Of a stretch of DNA of 64,000 bases, positions 11,723 to 22,875 are shown one piece after another. The notes under the pieces are model-generated. The model did no database searches, was not told the origin of the DNA, and saw nothing but the letters and a program-made list of their open reading frames with translations. The stretch covers positions 93,501-157,500 of the forward strand of contig JAKOGI010000329.1 of assembly GCA_029747015.1 (NCBI GenBank), read 5' to 3'. Both the position numbers and the translations under genes were made by a program. This DNA is from Carnegiea gigantea (Eukaryota; Streptophyta; Magnoliopsida; Caryophyllales; Cactaceae). Positions within the stretch are counted from its first letter, which is position 1; every line of letters begins with the position of its first letter.

Positions 11723-11744
11723 CAGCCATGTGACCTCTCATCTA
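11391..11744 (-). mobile_element. Non-autonomous Helitron, 3' terminus on the minus strand
   Basis: Read on the minus strand, the sequence ends with a hairpin CCGTGC-ATA-GCACGG (11404-11418), nine bases, then CTAG (11391-11394), followed by T. A short hairpin before CTRR, with insertion between A and T, is the hallmark of a Helitron 3' end. Toward the other end lie AT-rich sequence and TA repeats. The 5' TC end is unresolved; one candidate is near 11744. No RepHel gene is present, so the copy would depend on another element. Confidence 0.7.
11672..11720. repeat. TG/TA dinucleotide microsatellite
   Basis: (TG)n runs directly into about 20 TA units. It probably lies near the 5' part of the Helitron above and makes that end hard to place. 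Confidence 0.9.
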
Positions 11745-11837
11745 GATGGCGAGTTGCTTCTTGATGATTAATCCTGCAACATTGCAATCAAGTATCCGGG
11801 ACTTCCATTTACGAAATTGGGCATGATTCGCAATCAA

Positions 11838-12226
11838 TTATCTCAGACTTCCGTTTACGAAATTGGGCCTGATTAAGACTATCTTGTTGAATTTCGCTAT
11901 CTCTAGCGTGCCCCTCTTGCCTCCCTTGCAGTCTTTCCTACACCATGCAACTGAGTTAGATTTAAGTAATGTAACGTCATACATTTGCCCGGTCGAAACA
12001 ACGTCTGCCTTCCTAAGAGATCTCCTCATTTCCATGATTGATGATTCTTTTGACTAGTTGTTTTCCTTCCTTTCTGGTCAATTTGAGCTTGTGTAAAGAA
12101 TTGACAAGTATTGATCATATCTTCGTCCTGACATCCCAAGTCGATTTTTAAAACAGTTGAAACTGTCATGGTATTGCTTGAATTGTCTTCAGTGGTAGTG
12201 TTTAGAGTATCTTCCACTACATTCAA
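11838..12226 (-). pseudogene. Unrecognised minus-strand coding relics, possibly the 3' part of the TPR-like pseudogene
   Basis: Minus-strand frames at 11838-12035 and 12026-12226 have a plausible protein-like composition. The second begins MNVVE, like the frame at 12335-12631 (MMNVVEE), which hints at a partial internal duplication. No domain was recognised. They lie downstream of, and on the same strand as, the TPR pseudogene. Confidence 0.3.
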
Positions 12227-12334
12227 CTTTTAAACCCTTCCTAAATGCATGCAGTTGCTCGACATTATGACCATCCCTTCATTGTGCACAAATAACCACG
12301 TAGGTCATTGTTATGCTATTGTAGAATTCCATAG

Positions 12335-13330
12335 CTATTCTTCGCGTATTTCTTTTGTAGCTTGAGTAGGATAGCCGAAGGGGTCTTTTAGGTGCATATT
12401 GTTAGTTTTCCTTGAGGGATGGTACACAATATCTAAACAATCATCAATATCCATCGAAGGAGATGCCGGAGATGCAGTAGGATCATTGCTCTTCTCACCC
12501 TCCGCACTAGTTTTAAAGGTTAACGTTGATGCTAGGGTCGAATCCAAATGCATACTTGTGCTATCAAAGTCCATCTCTGAACTACCTCCTGCCTTAGCCT
12601 TTTCACTTAACTCTTCAACTACATTCATCATAAATGCACTTGTTGTTGCACTTGAACTTGGTGAGTGAGAAGAGGGTTAATTGAAGCGTCTCCACTAGAT
12701 CATATATTCTCTATCTCTACTACAGGGGCTTTAGCTGGTTCTTCATAGTCAAACAAACTTCTCCTTTTGGATCCAGTCTCTGAGTGCATACAAGGCCATT
12801 TCTTCACAAGATTGTCGTCCAACTTTGAACCTCGCATTGCCTTTCGGCTATACTCGTCCAGACAACCTTCATTCTCTAGCTTTTGCAATTTCCTATGCAA
12901 TCTCAGAATTATTAGGCTCCATTCAAGCGGATTCCCTCAAATCACTTAAGGCATGGTTAAAGTTGTTCAAATTCAATGTAGCTTTGGCCCTCCTATATAG
13001 AGCTTTGGTATCATTAGGCTAGAACTTGAAAACAAATGAGCGTAAGGATTGTGCTGATGAAAACTTCTCTCGCTTAAGTTCTCAGGTAGTCAGGTTAAGA
13101 TTTAAAGAAGTAGCCAAATGCTTGAAGAGACCCTCATATGCATCCGAGTCTACACAACTGAAGCACAATAGTTTAATACCAGAAAAATAGTAGGCTGAGG
13201 CTTGAGCAAAATCACTATTCTTAAAACATCTATCCCCTTCATCTTTTAAGAAAGTCATTATATGCGGGATTTCACGAGGTCCCTCCATTTGAAACACAAT
13301 CTAAGCAATTTCATCAAACTCATGACCCTC
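12335..13330 (-). pseudogene. TPR-repeat protein pseudogene
   Basis: From 13297 downward the minus strand encodes TFLKDEGDRCFKNSDFAQAS, then AYYFSGIKLL, and further on NDTKALYRRAKATLNLNNF followed by HALSDLRESA. This is the helix-turn-helix spacing of TPR repeats (KALYRRAKA, with ALSDLRESA as the second helix). Stops interrupt it at about 13085, 13018, 12943 and 12911. A Ser/Asp-rich segment follows (12335-12631). TPR proteins generally serve as co-chaperones or docking factors, but the parent gene could not be named. It is intronless as read and may be a retrocopy or a fragment carried by a mobile element. Confidence 0.6.
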
Positions 13331-13689
13331 AAGATAAGTACGAATGAGAGCAGCTTGAAGAGGATTGTCTGTGCCCGATCCAATTGAGTGTCCAAAAAGT
13401 CCATACTGTGGTGCTAGTTTTTCACACACCACAAAAATAGAAGTTCCTACAGCCAAAAGCTACACAAAACAAATTTCCCAACTAAACACTTCAACCAACA
13501 CCATCGAGACTAGCCCAACACACATCATATACTCAACCTTCCTCCCTTGTCTAAACACACTATCCAAGGAATGCTAGCGGACTAAATAAACAAAATCATA
13601 AACGTGTAATTCAACCTCCAATCAAGCAATTTAAGACAAACTAGAAACAATAGAAAGATACTTAACACCCAAGGCAGAATAAGGAATAC
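13331..13689. other. Intergenic DNA, no gene seen
   Basis: AT-rich sequence with weak plus-strand open frames (such as 13365-13577) rich in Thr and Ser and without recognisable features. Confidence 0.5.
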
Positions 13690-13692
13690 TTA

Positions 13693-14055
13693 GGGCATTC
13701 GCAGCTGGCTTTTGGAGGGTGGAACGCGGGCCCCACAGCAAAACTTGTCAGGAGATGAGAGGCCAAGCAAAAACATGCCACGGGGGGAGACACGCGCAGT
13801 TGTTCTCCCCCACAGGCCAACTTTTTATTTTTTAATATTTTTTTGTATTTTTTGCATAAGTAAATAATTTTTAAATGATTTAAAAAATAGATTCTGTGTT
13901 ATAAGGTGGGTCCATGACCAATATTTTTATCGGATGATTAAAATTGGAGTTCCATGAGTTGGAGAAGTGATGAAATGCAAGTTCTAAAAAATTAGAATTT
14001 TCGCTTATGTAGCAAGCTTGAGTTCTAAAAAATGAAACTATGACTGGGAATGCCC
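13693..14055. mobile_element. Tourist-like (PIF/Harbinger) MITE, 363 bp
   Basis: The left end starts GGGCATTCGCAGCTGG and the right end, on the other strand, starts GGGCATTCCCAGTCAT, giving an inverted repeat of about 12 bp with one mismatch. Both sides are flanked by TTA (13690-13692 and 14056-14058), the 3-bp target duplication typical of PIF/Harbinger elements. There is no coding capacity. Confidence 0.85.
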
Positions 14056-14058
14056 TTA

Positions 14059-14379
14059 CACCTATTTTGGGCCTTGAAGATGAGGAGTCGATCCAGAGGA
14101 GATCGAATTGCTGCGACTAAATCCGAAAGCACTGCTTTTGCTCTTGATTCTCTGTCGCATGTATAGGATGAGGCCATTTCCAATTTTGATCCACAAAGTC
14201 CCTAGTTGGGGCTCCCTAATCGCCACAACCAAAAACCATAAATTAACTAATAAATAATTGATCAAGGGTAAACATGGAAAGGGATTAAAAAAAAATGTAA
14301 ACAAGAGATAGAATGAGGTGGCACAGCTGGCGACTAATGGAGGAGTATCCCCCGCCAACGGCTTAAAACAGTGACAGCA
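14059..14379. other. Short unique segment left of the MULE
   Basis: A minus-strand open frame (14062-14358) starts MAGDTPPLVAS but has no recognisable domain and is half hydrophobic. It could be a host exon cut by insertion or a chance frame. The segment ends with the MULE target site. Confidence 0.3.
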
Positions 14380-15009
14380 ATAGCGGGCCGCAAATTATTA
14401 CGTACAATCGGGTGGATATTTCATTTGTCCACCCCGTTCCACCACACAGCGGTTATATGCGTTTCCTATTTGAACTACCTCTAAAAGAAAAAAAATTTAT
14501 TGTTCTCAATTTTTGAACTTGCCGTTTGCCGTTTTCATTCTCTCTCATTCTCGCACTCAGTGGTCGATGCTGCAATTGCTTTAGTATTCTGCCAGTTCTT
14601 ACCAAATGGTTGAGTTTGATCTTAACATTACTATTGATGTTGAATCTTCATCAAACGCGATTTCGTCGTCAGGTTTGATATCGTTTTTGAATATCTGTTT
14701 TCGTGTTCATATTTTGAAGTTATATGCATGGGTTTTTGATTAGTTAATTTTGAGTTGTTTGAACTGGTTTGCATTCATTATTGTGTTGTGGTGATCTGAC
14801 ATTATAATACAATTGTTCTTGAGTGGGTGATTTTGCGATTTTTTGTTCTGCATTTTGGCAGAATGTTTGATTGGTGGTTTTAGTTGTATTTTGTGTTAAT
14901 TTCGGTTAAGATACAAGTATACAATGGTTTTTTGGTTTAATTGTTGAATATTATGTGAATTTTGGTTGCTGACATATGAGAAACAATTGCTTATCGTGAT
15001 GAGTTTTGT

Positions 15010-15515
15010 GCTCACTAAATATAGCCGTTGACTCACTGATGGTATATATTTCGCTCACTAAACATAATATATTATCTTGTACTACAGAGCAGTTTTTTGC
15101 TCACTAAAAGAAACGTTTAGCTCACCAAGATTGAACCATGGGCTTACCAAGTTTGTATTATAGTTCACCACAAATGTTATGGTTGTTTTTCATATGATAT
15201 TTTTACTGTTGCTATGTACATATGAGAAAACAACTCACCAATATGTGTTCTGTGCTCACTACATATAGTCATTGGCTCACTAATAAAAATAACTTTAGCT
15301 CACTGAGATTCAGATTGTATGCATGAATCATTTATCAGTTTATGTGCTCAAAATGTAATTACTATATTCAATCTTATCCCTATCATGGAACAGAATCTGT
15401 TGCCTTCGACCACGCTACATAGCATTTTGTGCTCACTAAGACAAGCAATTGGCTCACTGGAATGAAGCCTATGCTCGCCAATGTTACATTATAGCTCACC
15501 ACAAAAATAATTTTT
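15010..15515 (+). repeat. GCTCACTAA motif cluster A (first transposase intron)
   Basis: About 16 copies of GCTCAC(T/C)(A/G)A and close variants (GGCTTACCAA, ACTCACCAA, GCTCGCCAA), all in plus orientation and mostly 20-25 bp apart, fill the intron between 14673 and 15531. The spacer sequences differ from one another. Confidence 0.9.
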
Positions 15516-16832
15516 TTTTTTTTTTTTGCAGATGATACTTCGTTTTACACATCTACATTAGATCGTTGTGTTGCTGAGACAGTTGATGTTGATGATTATG
15601 TTAGGATTTTGTGTAATCCTACTGGTGGTTCAAAGGGCAAAGGTGTGGCTTCTGATGATGGTAATGGTGTTAGTGGTGTATCTAACTATGTTGTGATTGA
15701 TAAGAAGAAATGTGTAGATGGTGATGAATGTGTTGTTGAAGTAAAGGAATGTGAAGAATCAGAGCTGATTGGTAAAAAGATCAGTTCTCTAGATGCTGCA
15801 TTTGAGGTATACAACGAGTATGCTTTTCGTAAGGGGTTTTCCATTAGGTGTGACAAGTTACGAAGGAGAGAGGGTTCACAAGAGGTTCGTTCAAGGGAAT
15901 TTTGTTGCAGCAAACAAGGTGTTAAAAGGTGTCCAGCGAAATAAGACAAGACATTTACCAAACGGAGCCGGAGGTGTAAGTGTAAAGCTAGGGCTATATT
16001 TTACATTGAATCAAATGGGGAATGGGTTTGTTAGAAGCATGAAATGGTTCATAATCATGAACCGCTTTTGGAAGATGAGGTGCATAAGTTGAGGTCACAT
16101 GAAAAAGTCGAGAAAGCTCATGTGGACTATTTCCAAAAGATGAGAAGAAATAGTATGAAAGTTTCGCATGCGCATCGGCTTCTAAGAAATGAGGCCGGGG
16201 GTTCACCATTACTTGGTTTTAGTGAGAGGGATGCATACAATAGTGTTGCAAATAAAGTCAAGAGGACTTTAGATGGGGGCGATGCCAACCATTTGATATG
16301 TGTTTTAGAAGCTAGATGTGGTAATGAACAAGATTTTTTTATAAGTTTAAATTGGATAAGGATGATTGTTTGATGTGCTTGATGTGCTTCTTTTGAAGAG
16401 ATACACAAATGAAATGTGATTACCTATTATTTGGTGATCTCCTTGTATTTGATACAACATATAGGACCAATCGTTATGAGATGACATGTGCACCTTTTGT
16501 TTGTATGAATCATCATGCGAAGAATGTTATGGTGGGATGTGGGTTTTTGATGATGAGAAGATTGAGAGTTTTGTGTGGTTATTTGAAACATTCTTGGAAG
16601 CTATGGGCAATGTTTAACCGAAAACTATGATGACGAACCAAGCATTTTCTATGGCAAATGCTATTAAAATGGTGTTCCCCTTGGCAAAGCATAGGTTGTG
16701 TACTTGGCACATATTGGAGAATTCCAAAAAGAATATTGATCATTTTAGAGCATTGGATGGATTTGTTGATAAGTTTGACCATATTTTGATGAGATGTGAT
16801 ACAGAAGTAGAGTTTAACTTTTGTTGGCAGAG

Positions 16833-17019
16833 GTAAGCCATGTCTATGCTTACTGATTTTTAATGTGCTCACCAAGTTATTACTTTATGCTCACTAATTT
16901 TTAGTGTCTGCTCACTAAGGCCATATGTTTTTGCTCACTAGACTATGCCTTTTGCTCACCATGGTTACATTTTTCGCTCACTAATTTATTATTTTTTGGT
17001 AACTAGTTTTATGTGTTAG
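16833..17019 (+). repeat. GCTCACTAA motif cluster B (transposase intron)
   Basis: The intron runs from AG|GTAAGCC to GTGTTAG|GCTGG. Six motif copies, all in plus orientation, lie at about 16867-16985. Confidence 0.9.
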
Positions 17020-18129
17020 GCTGGTTGAAGAGTATAATTGTGCTGAAAATGCTTGATTAGTTAGACTGTTTCGGTTGAAAGAAAAATGGTGTTCAGCCTA
17101 TTGCAAGGATTTTTTCTATGGTGGCATTTTATCATCACAAAGAAGTGAGTCGACAAATGCTTCTTTGTCAAAGAGAGTCAATGCCACTTGTGGGTTGTTT
17201 GATTTCTGCAATATATTTTGTGATGTTGTTACTAAGTGGAGGATTAAGGAGAAGGATGAGAATGTGAAAAATAAGGATGGATTTCCCGAAATGTACTTGC
17301 CACATGTTAGCATTTTAAAGCATGCTTCAAGGATCTATACGAACAACTTTTACAAAGTGTTTGAGAATGAGTACATTAAAGGGGAAGGGTGCTGTCAAGA
17401 TCTTCTTAGCTCAAGTGAAACCCCGTACGGTACAGAGCATACATATGTTGTGTATGAGAATTGCCCTTCGAAGAAGTTTGGGTTTGTGGTTAGGTTTAAT
17501 CTACCAGACCATAATATTGTTTGCGATTGTAAAAAGTACAGTAAGAGTGGTATTCTCTGTTGCCATTGCTTGCGTATTTTCAATGTTCATTGTGTGCCTA
17601 AAGTCCCTGATCAATATATTTTGAAACGATGGACTAGGCTAGCAAGACCCCCACGGGTTGTAGAAGAAGCTGTAAGTAGTAATGTATCTGGTCTTCCCAG
17701 TTCCATATGGAGGGTTCAGATGCATAGACAGTTTGAGGCTTTGCTTCTTGCAAGTGAATGAAATAGTCAAGCAAGAAAGTTATGTGAAGGAGCCTTTGCG
17801 AAGCTGAAGGGTGATGTGGGTGTTGTTGTGGGTTGTGTTTATGTTTCTGATACTGAAAATGATCAACAGTCCAGTGGTGGTAACAAAATCATTGGTAACC
17901 CTAAAGGTTCAAGGAAGAAAGGTGAAAGGAATGTAAGGAGGAAGATACGTTGGAAAAGATATCAAACATTGTTAGATCAAGGAAGGCAATGTTTTCTTCA
18001 AGAAATGGAGGAGTTGTGTCTCAAGATTAGGTAAAATTCTATTGATAAGCTAATTGAATAATCTATATTTCTTATATTAATATCATTTTGGAGTTTTCTG
18101 GTTTGCTGCTAATACCAGTAGAATTAACA

Positions 18130-18300
18130 TGTGTTTTTAGCTCACTAATTGTTTTGATACACTCACTACTATCACTAAATGTTTGTATTGACTCACTACG
18201 TTTTCAGTTCTCACACTTTTACTCTTACACGTTGCACTCACTATATTTATATGTTGGCTCACTATCTGCATATATATGCTCACTACAAATACGTTTTTGC
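18130..18300 (+). repeat. GCTCACTAA motif cluster C (3' transposase intron)
   Basis: About six copies, some reduced to CTCACTA, in plus orientation between the 18030 donor and the last coding block. Confidence 0.85.
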
Positions 18301-18704
18301 TGTGGTGGTTTAGGTTGTTGCTGCAGGTTCATCTAATTCTACGATTGCATCTAATCCAGCAGTAGACTTTAATGAAATGTATAGGGTTTTTAGCTTGATG
18401 TTTAATGAAAGGTTGAGGTAAACAAATGGAGATGCAATTCGTAGTAATCAATTGAATCAACCATGAAATTTTGCTATGCTGATAGAGGGCATTCATTTCT
18501 ACCATTAACGAATTTTTTTCCCAGTTGGGCCATTCAGTAGTGTGACTTGAACAAATATTTTAAACGTAAATCTATATCTTGATTAATAGTGCTTGAATGT
18601 GTATTCTTTATCATCATGATGTGTTTTTCTTTGAAGTTTAAGTAAATGATGTTGAATAATTTTGAAGGTTATAGTAGGGTGAATACTTTTGACAAGCATA
18701 ATTT

Positions 18705-18985
18705 GTTGCTCACTGCTGAAGATTCATAGCTCACTAGTTTTATGTGTTAGCTTACTATTTTTCACAAAACTAATGTAACATATTTGATGACTTTACATTA
18801 TAAAAGAATAGCATTGTATGACAATGACATGTTAAACACTTTAATATTTGAGTTAATATTACAAAGAAAATATCATTGTAGTTTGATTTTGCATGCATTT
18901 ATAGAATTGAGCATAGTAAAAGATATAGCTCACTGGATTTCGATACGAGCTCACTCCATTTGTCTTCTAGTTCACTGGAATTTGA
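18705..18985 (+). repeat. GCTCACTAA motif cluster D (between the two convergent genes)
   Basis: About six copies (GCTCACTGC, AGCTCACTAG, GCTTACTA, GCTCACTGG, GCTCACTCC, GTTCACTGG) in two small groups. The strand stays plus although no transcript is expected to run through this spacer. Confidence 0.85.
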
Positions 18986-19644
18986 TATAGTAATCGATTA
19001 AAAATATCCAATAGTGAATGCTGTTTACTAGTAGTTTACCATGATGAAAGGTATGAATATTAACAGTCTAAGTTAAAATTAGTCTAGCTAAAAATTAGAC
19101 TGTAAACATAAATTTCTACAATTATTCTAACTTAAAGTAAGACTGATTAGTCATGCTGTTTGCACTTGACGCTGGGCTGATTTTGTATTCAGTTCTACTT
19201 GTTGTTTATCATGGAATTCTTTGGCGAGCCTCTTCACCCTATTTTTATATTTGTTGTCTTCATTGTTGATGATTTCATAACAGTACTGTGCTCACATTAC
19301 ATCAAGCAGATTTTTGTCCTGCAAACAAAACCCTAAAATAAAAATAAAAATGAACCATTAATAGGTGTTGCATTTATTTTGAACATATCTCTATAGAGAA
19401 CAAATGTTTGGTAAACTTACTTCATTTTTCTTGAAACCACAATCCCATTTATCTCCTTGTCCAAAATAAGTCTCCATGTGCCTCATGCGAAAAAGTCTAC
19501 AGTCTGTGATATTATCTGTTATCCTCCATTGCATTCTCATTCGCACTGGTTTCATGTTCTTCACAGTTTCATGTTTGGGATGGCCAACACTCTCTTAAAG
19601 AAATTTGCTAAAAGATCTTGTCTGTGTAGAATAAATAACTTTGT

Positions 19645-19885
19645 TCATCTCACTGAAAATGGGTATTAGCTCACCAAATATGTGTATTTGCTTACTACGA
19701 ATGTGTGTTGGCTCACCAAATATGTGTGTTAGCTCACTACATATACGTATGAGCTCACCAAATATGTGTGTTAGCACACTACACATACTTATTAACTCAC
19801 TAAATACGTGAGATAACTCACTAATATTATGTGTTAGCTCAGCAATAATATGTGTTAGCTCATCACATTTATAAGCTCACCAGAT
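19645..19885 (+). repeat. GCTCACTAA motif cluster E (Ulp1-like gene intron)
   Basis: Eleven or so copies with a mostly 21-bp period, alternating GCTCACCAA and GCTCACTAC. Plus orientation, which is antisense to the host gene here. Confidence 0.9.
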
Positions 19886-20827
19886 TTTTGTGTTGATGTA
19901 TTATAAAGTAAATGATTAAGTGAGCAGTTGAACATACCACTAACAGATGAGTTTCTCCATATGTGGTTTTGTATGGAGCAATGATGTGCATGTTGTCGAT
20001 GATATCAAGCCTTTCCGCCTTCAAATCAAAGCAGAAGACGAAGAAGTGCTTCTTGTGACATACCGGGAAAAACGCCTTGAAATTGGAGAATGATTAATAT
20101 TATATAATGTGATGTTTTAATATACAATTAAAATGTATTACATTATTGCTTACCAGATGCAATAGTTTTCCTGAGATCCATTTGTCACATCTCTGAAATT
20201 CCTTTTAAAGAATTGTTTCAAAATCAATGTACCTTGCCTCTGTTGATTTTGCTGGATTTATCGAGGGGTCCAAGGTTGACTGCATGTTTGTAGTAGTACA
20301 ATTAGGTGCTTGATTATGTGCATTTGTGTAAATGTAAAATAAGTATATACTTACCATTGCATTAACTGGTGCAAAAAATCTTCTTGGAGATCCTTCACTT
20401 CTCTTTCTCTTCAAGTGGTTGAGGATAGCAGCCCAAACATTGATCACCTAGGCATCAAGGTATTATCGTGGACGCATGGTAGACATGTGATAACGATATG
20501 CAGCATGTATGTCGTTATCAAAGATTTCTTCACTGGTTTAGTAAGAAAAGTAAAAAAAAAAATGTAAGTTTATATTCATTTTATTTTAACTGTTTTTAAG
20601 TGTGTTATGTGTGAGAGCTATGTGCTAACTTTGAATCAAGGTCCTGTGATAGATGGAATACATATTCAGGTGACGATCCTCTCCTGGGCTGACAAATCCC
20701 CTGTATTCTTGGTTATTCTCTGCACAAAAGGAGAGCAGAGGGGCTTTGTCATTGGGCCTTTCTCTCTCATCGATGGATGTCTTGGCTTCTTGCTGTGCTC
20801 TTCTCTTACATACATAACATGTATAAG

Positions 20828-21225
20828 TGCTCACTAAAATAGTTGTTACGCTCACTAAAATATTTGTTGTGCTCACTATCATATATGTTCTTTATAGTCA
20901 CACATATGACCTGCTCAGTAACACATGTGTTCTGCTCACCAAGTTATACTTTATGTTCACTAAAATATAACTTGTGCTCACTAACATATGTGTTCTGCTC
21001 ACCAAGTTATACATTATGCTCACTAAAATATAACTTCTGCTCACTAACATATGTGTTCTGCTCACTAAGTTATACTTTATGCTCACTAAAATTTAACTTC
21101 TGCTTACTAACATATGTTTTCTGCTCACCAAGTTATTGGTTATGCTCACTAACATATGTGTTATGCTCACCAGCTCACTAACATATGTCTTTTGCTCACC
21201 AAGTTATAGGATATGCTCACTGAAA
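20828..21225 (+). repeat. GCTCACTAA motif cluster F, 21-bp monomers in a 63-bp higher-order array
   Basis: About 18 copies. In the central part three distinct 21-bp monomers (spacers AATATAACTTCT, CATATGTGTTCT, GTTATACTTTAT) recur in fixed order, giving a 63-bp higher-order unit repeated about three to four times. This shows local amplification of groups of motifs. Confidence 0.9.
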
Positions 21226-21394
21226 GTAAAAGCATGGTCAACGAAAATCCTTACCATCCTTTTTTTCTTTTTTGTTCTTTCCTTCTTCTCTGCCATGACA
21301 TGTTTGCTCTCCTTCAGTTATTTTCTGCCTTTCTTCCCCATCTGTTTGTGTTTCTAGAATTAGTGGTGGTGGTGGTGTTTGAGATGATTCATGT

Positions 21395-21700
21395 GGTGGT
21401 TGTGCCTCAAGGGTTTGTGAAGGGTGTTGTGGGTGGGAGGGTGGTGGTCTTTGATGTGCCTTTGGAGGAGGGGAATGTGGTGGTGTATGATGTGTTTGTG
21501 GGGGAGGGGAAGGTGGTGGTGTTTGATGTACCTTTGGAGGAGGGGAAGGTGGTAGTGTTTGATGTGCCTTTGGAGGAGGGGAAGGTGGTGGTGTCTGATG
21601 TGTTTGTGGAGGAGGGGAAGGTGGTGGTGACTGATGTGTCTGTGGATGAGGGGAAGTTGGTGGTGTCTAATTTGTCTCTGCAGGGGGAAGGGTGGTGGTG
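21395..21700 (-). repeat. 36-bp tandem repeat encoding a Pro/His-rich stretch in the Ulp1-like gene
   Basis: On the minus strand the unit encodes PPPSPPPKAHQT and variants (PPQTHHT, PPKVHQT), about 7 units. It follows the acidic block ending at about 21702 and precedes an AG-bounded junction near 21358. One frame change separates it from the upstream frame that stops at 21702. Confidence 0.75.
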
Positions 21701-22605
21701 CTTAATCTACTTTTACAGGGGGCGAGAAAGGTGATGTGTGAAGTGATGCTGGTGGTGTTGGTGTTGCAGTAGTTGGGCTTTGGCTATCATCAATTAGCTT
21801 AAAACTTGGTATATCATTGCCACATTGCCTTGATGTAGAAGCTTTGCTATTGGTGCTGTTGGTCTGTTGTTGCCTTACAAAAGTATTCTCTAACTCAATT
21901 ATGGCCTCAAGTACAGCAGCTCTATTCCACCATTCATCATCTTGACTGAATGATGGCATCTCAGCAGTTTCATCCCCCTTTTCTCTTTGTGTCATTGGTG
22001 GGGATTTTAAGATTTGAGCCTCACAGTAGGAAGTGAACATGCTTATGGCCTTATCTCTTATCTTCTTGAGTGCTTCATTGTTTTGGTACCTTTTTAACAA
22101 GTAGTCCATGAATGTCCTGTACCTCTTGAATGCACTTGCTAAAGCCTTTGTTACTTCAGCCACTTCTTCCATATCTTTCTGCAATGTGGACAACATTCAA
22201 TTGTGAGATGTTAGATAGATATTTGGTTAAATTATTTTATTCTGCTTGATTGATATAAATGAAACAAAGAAATAAATGTTACCTCTAGCTCTGATGGTTC
22301 ATCATTTTTTGGTAAGATCTTTTGATGTTCTTCTTTTTGTAGCTGAGGTTCCTTTTATAGAGGTGGGTTAGCATGCACTTCCTTTGGTATTTGTATTGGA
22401 GGCTCCACTCTTCCCTTTCCAAAGCTCTTTGGCCCTTTTGTTACAGCAAGTTGATTGGCTTTTCTCTCTTCTCTGACTCTTTCCCTTAGCTTTTCTATTG
22501 TCCAGCCCTTGATTGTTGGGAATTGCCTTTGAACAGTCCTTCTTGTCAAGAGAACCCTGTCAAGATATAGCATCTGTAAGAGAAATGTTCTTTGTAATCT
22601 GTCTG

Positions 22606-22875
22606 TATAGCTCACCAAAAGTTTTGGTATACTCACTAAAATACACCTTCTGCTCGGTACAATATATATTGTGCTCACTAAAAGTACATGCCATGCTCAC
22701 CATGATATATGTTAAGCTCACCAAAAGTTTTGAACTACTTATTAAAATACATCTTCTGCTCATTATAATGTATGTTACTCTCACTAAAGTATATGACATG
22801 CTTAGCATGACATATGTTTAGCTCACTAATTATATATGTTCTGCTCACTAAATTTGACATTGTGCTCAATGAAAA
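22606..22875 (+). repeat. GCTCACTAA motif cluster G (Ulp1-like gene intron)
   Basis: About 12 copies, several decayed (CTTATTAA, GCTCATTA, GCTTAGCA), with spacing of 20-23 bp, plus orientation. Confidence 0.85.

Larger units (their letters stand above)
14606..18421 (+). pseudogene. FAR1-related MULE transposase, broken
   Basis: Visible blocks: exon 14606-14672 (MVEFDLNITIDVE), exon from 15532, a long run to 16832, then 17020-18030 after an intron with good splice sites. Order: acidic N-terminus; FAR1 zinc-finger DNA-binding domain (about 15780-16080, AFEVYNEYAFRKGFSIRCDK to MVHNHEPLLED); MULE transposase core (about 16380-17170) with LLVFDTTYRTNRYE and SQRSESTN; SWIM zinc finger (about 17515-17585, VCDCKKYSK...LCCHCLRIF). 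Lesions: TAA 15942, TAG 16032, a one-base slip in the T run near 16333, a slip near 16550, a stop near 16618, TGA 17054 and TGA 17759. The second core acidic residue, normally TDQ, reads TNQ near 16634. Several stops look like C-to-T changes, as expected of methylated repeats. The exact 3' end is uncertain, since the last splice does not keep frame. Confidence 0.85.

Noticed and set aside
14062..14358. Minus-strand frame starting MAGDTPPLVAS
   Set aside because: It has no domain, is half hydrophobic from T-rich codons and lacks splice or family support; a host exon cannot be excluded.
16865..18300. The motif as an intron branch point (CTAAT-like)
   Set aside because: It also fills introns of the opposite-strand gene in antisense and the intergenic spacer, so it cannot be a splicing signal in general.
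20843..21181. Open frame rich in Cys, Ser and Leu repeats
   Set aside because: It is only a translation of the 21-bp motif array, which is in frame because 21 is divisible by three.
21213..21734. Plus-strand Val/Gly-rich frame over the 36-bp repeat
   Set aside because: It is the complement of the Pro/His repeat in the Ulp1-like gene, where flanking minus-strand frames are family-like.
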